From Bacillota bacterium (lineage in GTDB: Bacteria > Bacillota > Bacilli > Alicyclobacillales > SLC66): a stretch of 50,354 nt of DNA. Where the stretch lies: contig JAJZCB010000015.1 of the NCBI GenBank assembly GCA_021846285.1, forward strand, positions 1-50,354, read 5' to 3'. The position numbers and the translations under genes were made by a program. The notes beneath the pieces were generated by a model. It did not search any database. It saw only the letters and a list, made by a program, of their open reading frames with translations, and was not told the origin of the DNA. Shown here in pieces: positions 7,664 to 15,212 of this stretch (position 1 is the stretch's first letter; the number at the start of each line of letters is the position of its first letter).

Positions 7664-8638
7664 CTATCTGCCTTTGCGCAATTGTCCCATCAAAACCGCC
7701 AGGACAATGACTACTCCTTCGGCAATTGGTTGATAGTTGGAGGAGACGCCAAGCAGGCTTAATCCGTTCAGTAATACCCCGAGGATCAGCGAACCCAGCA
7801 CGGGGCCAACAATACTTCCTTCTCCGCCAAACAGGCTCACTCCTCCCATCACAACTGCCGCGACGGAATCAAGCATATAGGAGCCGCCAGCAGTTGGTTC
7901 TGCAGAGCCGAGCCTCCCCGTTAAAATTATTCCGCCGACTGTCGCCAGCAGACTGCATAAAACATACACCATCGTCCTGTTGAAGCGGGTGTGAATACCC
8001 GCCATTTTCGCCGCCTGTTCACTGCCTCCAATAGCCAATACATAGGTGCCAAATGGGTTGTGCCTAAGCAGGATATGCGCCACAATCACCACAATTAAAG
8101 TGACGACCGAAGCGATGGGAACAGGACCCAAATACCCCGAGCCCAGCGACATGAGCGGCATGTTCTCCACCGGAATGGGAGTGGCGTTGGATACAATCAG
8201 AGCCAGACCGTTGATCGCACTGTACGTTCCAAGGGTCGCGATAAAAGGGGCTATTTTTCCACGAGTGATCAGGATGCCGTTGACAAGGCCAACTATGGAC
8301 CCGGAGAGGAGCGCCGCGACAATGACCAAAGGAAGCGGCAGTCCGACGGACAACATTTCGCCCACGATCACCGTGGTCAACGCCATAACGGAACCGACAG
8401 ACAGATCAATGCCGCCCGTCATGATGACCAATGCCTGTCCGCTGGCCACAATGCTGGTGATGGAAGACTCCAGAATCACTGTGAATAAATTATTGACCGT
8501 GAAAAAATAAGGAGACAGGATGCTAAACACCAAACAGAGAAGCAACAGCGGGATCAAGATGCGCAAATGAGAGAGGGCTGGGCGCCCAAGCGCTCGTTTG
8601 AACCGCCCTGCCGATTCGATCGATTGAGCATTGTTCAT
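7664..8638 (-). CDS. alsC: Sugar ABC transporter permease, AlsC/RbsC family
   Basis: A 324-residue inner-membrane permease of the ribose/allose (CUT2) type with 8-10 helices. The signature SSITSIVASGQALVIMTGGI followed by DLSVGSVMALT is diagnostic of the RbsC/AlsC family, and SVAAVVMGGVSLFGGEGSIV is the later conserved loop. Its ATG overlaps the TAA stop of the ATPase gene (TAATG). It is the last gene of the operon, followed by the terminator at 7514-7570. The allose assignment comes from the neighbouring AlsB- and AlsE-like genes; by itself it could equally be a ribose permease. Confidence 0.85.
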   Translation of the reverse strand: MNNAQSIESAGRFKRALGRPALSHLRILIPLLLLCLVFSILSPYFFTVNNLFTVILESSITSIVASGQALVIMTGGIDLSVGSVMALTTVIVGEMLSVGLPLPLVIVAALLSGSIVGLVNGILITRGKIAPFIATLGTYSAINGLALIVSNATPIPVENMPLMSLGSGYLGPVPIASVVTLIVVIVAHILLRHNPFGTYVLAIGGSEQAAKMAGIHTRFNRTMVYVLCSLLATVGGIILTGRLGSAEPTAGGSYMLDSVAAVVMGGVSLFGGEGSIVGPVLGSLILGVLLNGLSLLGVSSNYQPIAEGVVIVLAVLMGQLRKGR

Positions 8639-10143
8639 TACAAAGTGGCCTCCTTTACACCCAGTGCGGTTTGACCAATCGCCTCAGCTGTGAATTGTGG
8701 TCGTTCAAAAACGCCTGCGATTCGTCCCCTGCGCATGACTAGCAACCGATCGCTCAGTCCCATCACTTCGTTCAATTCCGAACTGACCATAAGGACAGCA
8801 ATACCGGATTCCTTGAGCTGATTGATAATTCGGTAGATTTCATATTTTGCTCCTACGTCGATTCCCCGTGTCGGTTCATCAAACAGGACGCAGCGTGGCT
8901 GAATAGATAAAGCCCTTCCTATAATCACCTTTTGTTGATTGCCGCCGCTAAGCTGCCCGACGGCCGTCCAAGGGGATGCAGTCTTTACTCTGTAGCGCTG
9001 AATCAAGTCTTTTGCAAACTGCCCTACCTTGAGATTAGACTTCCAGCCAAAAGGAACGGATAATTGCTTCAATTTGGTCATCGCAATATTTTCCGCTACA
9101 GATAATGCCAACCACAATCCTTCATCCTTGCGATTTTCCGGAAGAAGAACCAGCCCGCGGTGAAGCGATTCAGCTGGATTACCTACCGGAAGCCGTTCTT
9201 CTCCGACTTGAATCGTTCCTTTCTGATACCGGTCAATACCAAAGATTGCCCGCATAAGCGCAGACCGCCCCGATCCAATCAGCCCAGTGATGCCCACCAC
9301 TTCTCCCGCACGCACCTGCAGGTCGATATCGCTGAACCTGCCGGTAAACCCACTGAGCCCCCGAACATCCAGCACCGTCCGACCTGCCGGAACGGCAACG
9401 TAGGGATACTGTTCTTCCAACTCTCGTCCCACCATCAGTTTTACCAACTGTTCTTCCGTTAGCCCTGCAGCCGGCAGGTCAGCCACCACTTCCCCATCGC
9501 GCAGGACAGTAACACGATCCGCAATCGCCAATACTTCAGGGAGTTTATGGGATACAAACAGGACAGAAACTCCTTTTTTCCTAATTCGTCGAATCAAATC
9601 CAGCATCCGCTCAATCTCAACACCGCTTAGGCTGGATGTCGGTTCGTCCAAGATTAACAGCTTGATTTCGCGATCTACCGCGCGTGCTATTTCCACCAGT
9701 TGACGATTGGCTAAACTAAGAAATTGTACCGGTGTGTCTAGTTCAACATTCAGTTGCAGCGCAGAGAGAGCTTGACTAGCCCTTCGCCTGATTTCTGCCC
9801 TTTGCATCAACCCACCACGGGTTACCATTTGCTCTCGTCCGAGCAAGATGTTCTGCGCGGCAGTCAGTTGCGGCACCAGCATCAGTTCTTGAAAAACCGT
9901 TGCAATGCCAAGCTCCAGAGCCAAGTCTGGACGAAGGTGAACTTCCTGGCCATTCCAGAGAATCTGGCCGCTGCTTAAGGACTGCGCTCCGCTAAGCGCT
10001 TTGATCAGCGTTGATTTGCCTGCGCCGTTTTCTCCAATTAGCGCGTGCACAGTTCCCGGCTGAATCTGCAGATTTACTGTTTTTAGGGCGACAACCCCGG
10101 GAAAACTACGGGAACCATCGACTACCTCCAGAAGTGGCGGCAT
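8638..10143 (-). CDS. alsA: Sugar ABC transporter ATPase, double nucleotide-binding domain
   Basis: A 501-residue CUT2 ATPase with two fused ABC modules. The first has Walker A GENGAGKSTLIKALSG and Walker B LLILDEPTSSL. The second has the degenerate P-loop GLIGSGRSALMRAIFG, signature LSGGNQQKVIIGRALS and Walker B CVLFDEPTRGIDVG. The weakened second Walker A is usual for this family. ATG follows the rpiB stop with no gap. It powers uptake through the AlsC-like permease. RbsA-like by sequence; allose specificity is inferred from the operon. Confidence 0.87.
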   Translation of the reverse strand: MPPLLEVVDGSRSFPGVVALKTVNLQIQPGTVHALIGENGAGKSTLIKALSGAQSLSSGQILWNGQEVHLRPDLALELGIATVFQELMLVPQLTAAQNILLGREQMVTRGGLMQRAEIRRRASQALSALQLNVELDTPVQFLSLANRQLVEIARAVDREIKLLILDEPTSSLSGVEIERMLDLIRRIRKKGVSVLFVSHKLPEVLAIADRVTVLRDGEVVADLPAAGLTEEQLVKLMVGRELEEQYPYVAVPAGRTVLDVRGLSGFTGRFSDIDLQVRAGEVVGITGLIGSGRSALMRAIFGIDRYQKGTIQVGEERLPVGNPAESLHRGLVLLPENRKDEGLWLALSVAENIAMTKLKQLSVPFGWKSNLKVGQFAKDLIQRYRVKTASPWTAVGQLSGGNQQKVIIGRALSIQPRCVLFDEPTRGIDVGAKYEIYRIINQLKESGIAVLMVSSELNEVMGLSDRLLVMRRGRIAGVFERPQFTAEAIGQTALGVKEATL

Positions 10144-10587
10144 TTATCTGCCCTCCTCCAAAACGCCAATCATATCGAGTCTCCTTTGGTGACGCCCGCC
10201 TTCATACTCAGACGATAGCCATTCAAAGAATATCGTCTCTGCCAGATCAGAACCGACCACCCGAGAACCTAAGCAGAGCACATTCGTATTGTTATGCCGA
10301 CGAGACATGCGTGCTGTGTGAACGTCCATCGTCAGCACAGGTCGAATTCCATTGAGTTTGCCTGCTGCAATCGACATTCCCACTCCTGAACCGCAAATAA
10401 GCAATGCCCTCTCAGCTTCCCCGTTCTGCACGGCCTTACACGCAAGAACTGCGTATTCCGGGTAATCACAACGATCTGTCGTCTTCGTACCAAAGTCGAG
10501 GCACTCATGACCGTGTTCTTGTGCGATACGTACGATCTGTTCTCTCAAAGCCACGCCCATGTGATCCGATGCAAAAGCGATTTTCAC
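10144..10587 (-). CDS. rpiB: RpiB-type sugar-phosphate isomerase (allose-6-P or ribose-5-P)
   Basis: About 147 residues: VKIAFASDHMGVALREQI at the start, the catalytic Cys in RALLICGSGVGMSIAAGK, and SRRHNNTNVLCLGSR. RpiB isomerises ribose-5-P and also D-allose-6-P to D-allulose-6-P, the second step of allose breakdown in E. coli. GTG at 10587 is chosen as start because it overlaps the kinase stop as GTGA and has GGGGGG about 8 nt upstream; a TTG two codons earlier is possible. It lies between the kinase and transporter genes. Confidence 0.85.
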   Translation of the reverse strand: MKIAFASDHMGVALREQIVRIAQEHGHECLDFGTKTTDRCDYPEYAVLACKAVQNGEAERALLICGSGVGMSIAAGKLNGIRPVLTMDVHTARMSRRHNNTNVLCLGSRVVGSDLAETIFFEWLSSEYEGGRHQRRLDMIGVLEEGR

Positions 10588-11468
10588 GCCCAAATCCCCC
10601 CGATCAGTGGCGCCTGATTTCCCAACTGGGACGTTTCAATGACTGTTTGCGTCACCCTCCGTGAACGAGCGTGCGCGCGTGCGACGGATGCAATGGCCCC
10701 TGTCAGTTCAGGAGTACCCTCGATCACGCCTCCCCCCAACACGATGCGCACAGGGTCAAGTAAATTGATCAAATCCGCTACGGTATTGCCAAGGTGATGA
10801 ATTGCCGAATTGACAGCCGCCGCAGCGCGCTCCTCTCCGGAACTCCACCCCTTGAGCAATGAAGCAACCGCCGTTTCTTTCTCGTAGCCAAGCGCCGTGG
10901 CGGCTTTCTCCAGCGCACTGCCAGACGCTACCGTCTCCAGACAACCCCGATTTCCACAGGCGCAGACTTCACCGTCTGCCTGCACCACCCAGTGACCGAT
11001 CTCTCCAGCCAGACCGCGCGCCCCAAGCAGCGGACTTCCCTGCACGATCGCCCCCATACCGATGCCGGTTCCAACATAAATGACGACCAAGTCGCTTTCA
11101 ATTGAATGCTGACTGTTCCATTCGCCCATGACCGCGAGATTGACATCCTTCACGACCCGCACGGAACATCCCGTGTTTTCACGCAATGAACTTACATCGA
11201 GATTCTCCCACTCCGGGGCGTTGGGGCAGTTATAGATTTCGCCCTTCGTACTTACCATGCCAGGTACACCTATCGATATTTGATGAACAACACGCCAGTC
11301 TACCCCTATCGATTGCAGCAGCTCTGCGCCCCCGCTATACAAGGTTGGAACGATGTCTGATCGTCTTTGTTCTGTTGGGCGTACACTTGTAGCGATCACT
11401 TTGCGGGTGGATCTTGAAACCACACCCCACCTCGTCTTGGTGCCACCGACATCAATACTAATCACCAT
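10584..11468 (-). CDS. alsK: ROK-family sugar kinase, probable D-allose kinase
   Basis: About 294 residues. N-terminal ATP-binding motif MVISIDVGGTKTRWGVVS, catalytic region VKDVNLAVMGEW, YVGTGIGMGAIVQG, and the ROK zinc motif around EIGHWVVQ with CACGNRGCLE. No N-terminal HTH, so it is a kinase and not a ROK repressor. ATG at 11468 (GGATAGGG upstream) is preferred over an earlier in-frame start at 11504 inside the epimerase gene. In the allose pathway it would make allose-6-phosphate. Substrate is inferred from the operon. Confidence 0.82.
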   Translation of the reverse strand: MVISIDVGGTKTRWGVVSRSTRKVIATSVRPTEQRRSDIVPTLYSGGAELLQSIGVDWRVVHQISIGVPGMVSTKGEIYNCPNAPEWENLDVSSLRENTGCSVRVVKDVNLAVMGEWNSQHSIESDLVVIYVGTGIGMGAIVQGSPLLGARGLAGEIGHWVVQADGEVCACGNRGCLETVASGSALEKAATALGYEKETAVASLLKGWSSGEERAAAAVNSAIHHLGNTVADLINLLDPVRIVLGGGVIEGTPELTGAIASVARAHARSRRVTQTVIETSQLGNQAPLIGGIWA

Positions 11469-11472
11469 GTCC

Positions 11473-12159
11473 CTATCCAAGCGAAATACCTCCGGATGTT
11501 GCACTTTCCTGCAACCGCTTCAAAGCAGCCTCATAATCCGATTCGCGAAACAGTCCGGATGTGCCCAGAACAATCTGTTTGGCGCCCGCATTCACAACAC
11601 GCGGAACAGTTTGCAAATGCATCTGTCCGTCTACCATGAGCGGAACCTGCAAATTGCGTTCATCCAACTGCCCCTTCAAATAGGCAATGTGATCCACTAC
11701 GTGCGGCATAAAAGCCTGTCCAGCAAAGCCGGGATCGACTGTCATCACCAAAATTCCGTCCACCTCATGCAAGATGCTCTCCAGGAACGCTGGCGGCGTG
11801 GCCGGATTGATAGCCACTCCGGCTTGTACTCCTCGACTTCGAATGTGTCGGATCAGGCGACTCGGCGTACGGGTGGCCTCGATGTGAAAATAGATCCGAT
11901 CAGCACCAGCATCGATCATCATTTCCACAAATTGTTCTGGTGACTCCACCATCAAATGGACATCGATGGGCAACTGCGTCAATTGGCGGACCGACACAAG
12001 CACATCCGGTCCAAGAGTGAGATTAGGCACGAAATGTCCGTCCATGACATCGAAATGCCAACGATGCACCCCAGCGTGTGTCAAATTATGGATTTCTTCC
12101 CCCAAACGCGAAAAGTCCGCACACATCAAGGAAGGCGCCCATTCAATATCGTTCAACAT
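11473..12159 (-). CDS. alsE: AlsE-like allulose-6-phosphate 3-epimerase
   Basis: A 228-residue TIM barrel of the Rpe family: APSLMCADFSRLGEEI, metal site HFDVMDGHFVPNLTLGP, HLMV, VMTVDPGFAGQAFMP and the phosphate-binding end LGTSGLFRES. PSLMC and GTSGLF match what I recall of E. coli AlsE better than standard ribulose-5-P epimerase, which ends around GSAIF. It would convert allulose-6-P to fructose-6-P. Good ribosome site (AGAGGGGGG) before ATG at 12159. It follows the binding-protein gene after a stable hairpin. Confidence 0.82.
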   Translation of the reverse strand: MLNDIEWAPSLMCADFSRLGEEIHNLTHAGVHRWHFDVMDGHFVPNLTLGPDVLVSVRQLTQLPIDVHLMVESPEQFVEMMIDAGADRIYFHIEATRTPSRLIRHIRSRGVQAGVAINPATPPAFLESILHEVDGILVMTVDPGFAGQAFMPHVVDHIAYLKGQLDERNLQVPLMVDGQMHLQTVPRVVNAGAKQIVLGTSGLFRESDYEAALKRLQESATSGGISLG

Positions 12160-12188
12160 ATAAGCCCCCCTCTGTGCATTGATGGAGG

Positions 12189-12242
12189 GGATGACACCCC
12201 GCGCGGAACACTGTTATACATCATCCGCACAGGGTGTGATCC
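12189..12242 (-). promoter_or_regulatory. Intercistronic hairpin between binding protein and epimerase
   Basis: The arms 12189-12206 and 12225-12242 pair over 18 positions with one mismatch and two wobbles, leaving an 18-nt loop. No U-run follows on the minus strand, so it is unlikely to be a full terminator. Such hairpins after the first gene of ABC operons often protect the binding-protein mRNA, giving it a higher dose than the downstream genes. Function inferred. Confidence 0.6.
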
Positions 12243-12256
12243 CAAAGATGGGTACA

Positions 12257-13294
12257 TTATTTTACTTGTGGCAGGGGATCTTTAAACGGCACAAACGGCG
12301 CCGGGAATTTCTTGATTGCAGCTTTTGCATTGGCCTGTGTGATCAACTGAATGGGAGAACTGATTTGAGATGGAATTTTCTTACCTTCCAGTACATCCAC
12401 CGCAGCCTGGACACTCAGCACTCCTTCTTCAAATGGATATTGGCTGACCGTTCCCGCCATCCCGCCTGACGCGATCGATTGCATCGATTGAAGGATTCCA
12501 TCCGTGCCGACTACCTTCACGCTGCCTGTCTTATGAACGTTCTTTACAGCCTGAAATACGCCAAGAGCCATGTCGTCATTGCACGCGTAAAATCCCCGCA
12601 GTTGTGGATGAGCGCTCATGATCTCCGTGGCGTCATTCAGAGCTGTCAGGCGATCCCAGTTACCCGGCAGCGCAGTGACCACTTTAAGCCCGCCAGCTTT
12701 AGCTGCTTTGTCAAAGCCATTCATCCTGGCCTGGCTGGTTGCATCACCGGCTAGACCCTCTACGACGGCCACCTGACCTTTGTGATGGAGAATTTTGGCC
12801 ATATAGGATCCCGCGATTTCACCTGCCAGGAAATTGTTGCTCGAGATGAACGTATCCAATTTGACTCCAGCTGCTTTCGCCTGTATGGGATCTACCGGCG
12901 AGTCGACGTTGATGATGGGAACGCGATTGTGTGTCAGCGTCTGCAATTGAGGAATCAAGTTGTTCCCAGTAATCGGTGCGACGATATAAGCATTGTAATT
13001 CTTGTTTTCCATAGTGTTCAGGATGTTCACTTGCCCAGAGATGCTGCCTTCTGTCGTTGCCGCCTGAATGTCCACCTTCACACCGAGTTTCTTCGCCTCG
13101 GCTTCCACACCATCTTTCATCGCGACCCAGTATGGATTTGAAAGGGTTTTCAAAACGACGCCTAAACGAAAGTTTAAGTGACTTGCCCTTTGGGCTGTAG
13201 TAGCTGCACTGGCTCCACTTGTTGCAAAAAGGCCTGTTGCGCTCGTGAGTATGCTGATCATCGACAGACCACTGATTTTCATCCACTTTTTCAT
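12257..13294 (-). CDS. alsB: AlsB-like sugar-binding protein of ABC transporter
   Basis: About 345 residues with a signal peptide (MKKWMKISG, hydrophobic core, ASA cleavage region). There is no obvious lipobox Cys, which is unusual for a Gram-positive binding protein. The mature start FRLGVVLKTLSNPYWVAMKD, the KLGVKVDIQA stretch, NWDRLTALNDATEIM and VKVVGTDGI closely follow E. coli AlsB as I remember it. ATG at 13294 is chosen because GGGAGGT, which also forms the start of the longer frame at 13312, is its ribosome site. First structural gene of the operon after the repressor. Confidence 0.85.
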   Translation of the reverse strand: MKKWMKISGLSMISILTSATGLFATSGASAATTAQRASHLNFRLGVVLKTLSNPYWVAMKDGVEAEAKKLGVKVDIQAATTEGSISGQVNILNTMENKNYNAYIVAPITGNNLIPQLQTLTHNRVPIINVDSPVDPIQAKAAGVKLDTFISSNNFLAGEIAGSYMAKILHHKGQVAVVEGLAGDATSQARMNGFDKAAKAGGLKVVTALPGNWDRLTALNDATEIMSAHPQLRGFYACNDDMALGVFQAVKNVHKTGSVKVVGTDGILQSMQSIASGGMAGTVSQYPFEEGVLSVQAAVDVLEGKKIPSQISSPIQLITQANAKAAIKKFPAPFVPFKDPLPQVK

Positions 13295-13315
13295 CTCGAA
13301 ATGACCTCCCATTTT

Positions 13316-14278
13316 TTACGCGGTTCCTCGTATCAGCAATTTTGGCGTCAATTCCACTCGTTCACATACACGCTTGCTTTCTTCATACGCTCGGAACAGC
13401 ACCATCGTGGCGGCCTGTTTTCCCAACTCATACATGGGTTGAGCAACTGTCGTCAAGGACGGCGTCGTATGCGCGGACAAGTCAATCCCATCGTATCCGA
13501 TAACGGATAAATCGCCAGGAATCTGCAGCCCCATTTCCATCGCGGCTCGCACCACGCCCAATGCCATGAGATCGTTGCCAGCAAAGATTGCACTAGTTTC
13601 CCCTTGCTTCAAACATTCCAGTGCAATTGCATAACCTTCCGCAAAATCAAAGCGCTTTCCTTCTATCCATTGAGGTCGAAAGCCTGCATCTTCCATCATC
13701 TGTCTATATCCCTGCAATCGGAGACTTGCACCGGTATTTTGCAAGGGCCCGGAAAGAAAAAGGATATCTCTGTGACCCTTGGACAAGAGATAGCGAGTGG
13801 CTATCATTCCTCCTTGAACGTGATCCGTCCTTACGCTGTCTACCGCTGACGTACCATTCACCCGATCAAGCATCACTAAGGGCACGGAAACGCTACTGGG
13901 GTTCTCAAGACCGGAAGCGCTGATAAGTCCATCCACCCCGCGTTGGATGAGATTATTAATCACGGCCTCTACTCTGTCTTCCCTTTCTGCCGTATGTGCT
14001 AACATGACCATGACCCCGGCGTTTTCGCAGGTCTCCTCGACTCCATGAATGATTCCAGGGAAAAAAGGATTATTCAGATCCGGAATAACCAAACCAACTG
14101 CCTTAGAACGACCAGTGGACAGACTGCGAGCCACTTCGTTAATTCTGAAATCAAGCTCATGTATGGCGCGTAACACGCGTGATTTTTTTTCATCACTGAT
14201 GTATCCGCCATTGAGAAAACGAGAAACAGTAGCCACTCCGACTTCTGCCTGACGAGCAACGTCACGAATCGTGGTCAT
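13316..14278 (-). CDS. LacI-family transcriptional regulator of the sugar operon
   Basis: About 320 residues. N-terminal HTH MTTIRDVARQAEVGVATVSR, hinge helix INEVARSLSTGRSKAVGLVI, then a periplasmic-binding-like sensor domain (PDLNNPFFPGIIHG; AIFAGNDLMALGVVRA; VIGYDGIDLSAHTTPSLTTV). ATG at 14278 has GGGGGGG just upstream; the frame opens earlier at 14335. It lies only 22 bp before the alsB ATG and three LacI-type operators sit upstream of it, so it likely represses itself together with the operon. E. coli regulates allose with an RpiR-type protein instead. Confidence 0.85.
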   Translation of the reverse strand: MTTIRDVARQAEVGVATVSRFLNGGYISDEKKSRVLRAIHELDFRINEVARSLSTGRSKAVGLVIPDLNNPFFPGIIHGVEETCENAGVMVMLAHTAEREDRVEAVINNLIQRGVDGLISASGLENPSSVSVPLVMLDRVNGTSAVDSVRTDHVQGGMIATRYLLSKGHRDILFLSGPLQNTGASLRLQGYRQMMEDAGFRPQWIEGKRFDFAEGYAIALECLKQGETSAIFAGNDLMALGVVRAAMEMGLQIPGDLSVIGYDGIDLSAHTTPSLTTVAQPMYELGKQAATMVLFRAYEESKRVCERVELTPKLLIRGTA

Positions 14279-14321
14279 ATTACCCCCCCTTTCACTAGTA
14301 TATACTTGACAACGTCTTTGC

Positions 14322-14434
14322 GGAACCGGTTCCACAACCGTTAAAACAAAAGTCTCCTGCGAAATTGATATGGCACCGGTTCCACATTCCGTATAACAAA
14401 AGTCTCCTGTAAATATGTGTGTGGAACCGGTTCC
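14322..14434. promoter_or_regulatory. Three LacI-type operators in a 50-bp tandem array
   Basis: GGAACCGGTTCC (14322-14333), GGCACCGGTTCC (14372-14383) and GGAACCGGTTCC (14423-14434) are palindromes with the central CCGG typical of LacI-family sites. Centres are 50 and 51 bp apart. The intervening DNA is also partly repeated: ACAAAAGTCTCCTG occurs at 14346-14359 and 14396-14409. The array is upstream of the LacI-family gene. The regular spacing would allow cooperative or looped binding. Confidence 0.82.
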
Positions 14435-14645
14435 ATATTTAGAAAGGAAACCTTGAATGTCTGAATCTTACCCTGTCAGATTCAATCTGTCAACACTTCT
14501 TCTCAAAACTTATCCATGATGGAGCAAGCAGCCATTGACCAACTCCATATGTAGGGGTACGAGAATGTTCTGGAAGTTGGGCTCGGATCAGGCGTATCGT
14601 ATTCATAAGCCCCACGCCCAGTGTTGTTTTTCTATTCCACACGAC

Positions 14646-15167
14646 TCAACCAAAAATATCTTCCAGTGCAATTTGAGGACCCTGCGTAATCCCTACAGGA
14701 ACGAACTCGTCTTCGCCAAGAGCATACGTCTCCGCAGGACCGAACAGATTCATGTCAAGACGAAATACTTCGACTGTACGCATGACAGGATCAACAATCC
14801 AGTACTCGCGCACACCGGATCGCTGATACAAGCGTAATTTTGCCTTGCGATCCTTCCCCGCCGTAGACGGACTCAGCACCTCCACAACCAGATCCGGGGC
14901 GCCAACGCATCCGGCGTCTGTAATCTTGCCGGAATCACAAATGACAGTCACATCCGGCTGGACATACGCGTCCTTGGTGTCACCAGTCGGCCACACATCG
15001 AAGGGAGAGACATAAGTTCGACATCGCCCCTTCAGAGCCAAAAACAACAGGCTCCCTACCGCAGTGGTGACACGCTGATGTCCCTCAGTAGGCGAGGGAG
15101 ACATATCATAGACAACTCCATCAATCATCTCGTAACGTTCCAGGTCTTCCGGGTCCAGAGCCTCCAC
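14646..15167 (-). CDS. Uma2-family putative endonuclease, second locus, possible 5' frameshift
   Basis: A 173-residue Uma2 protein: LERYEMIDGVVYDMSPSPTE, VQPDVTVICDSGKI, PDLVVEVLSPSTAGKD, KLRLYQRSGVREYWIVDP. The only in-frame start is GTG at 15167 with no clear ribosome site. Upstream, ATG at 15211 begins MVMYEKPEEIRG, which resembles normal Uma2 N-termini. It joins the Uma2 frame only if one G is added to the GGGGG run (plus 15176-15180). So this is either a shortened gene, a frameshift mutation, or a base-calling error in a homopolymer. It lies next to the IS200/IS605 right end. Confidence 0.75.
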   Translation of the reverse strand: MEALDPEDLERYEMIDGVVYDMSPSPTEGHQRVTTAVGSLLFLALKGRCRTYVSPFDVWPTGDTKDAYVQPDVTVICDSGKITDAGCVGAPDLVVEVLSPSTAGKDRKAKLRLYQRSGVREYWIVDPVMRTVEVFRLDMNLFGPAETYALGEDEFVPVGITQGPQIALEDIFG

Positions 15168-15212
15168 TTGGGGCGCCCCCTGATCTCTTCGGGTTTTTCG
15201 TACATGACCATT

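Noticed and set aside
14297-14325. Promoter for the LacI-family gene with -10 TATACT at 14302-14297
   Set aside because: No acceptable -35 at 16-18 bp; the element could be real but is not supported.
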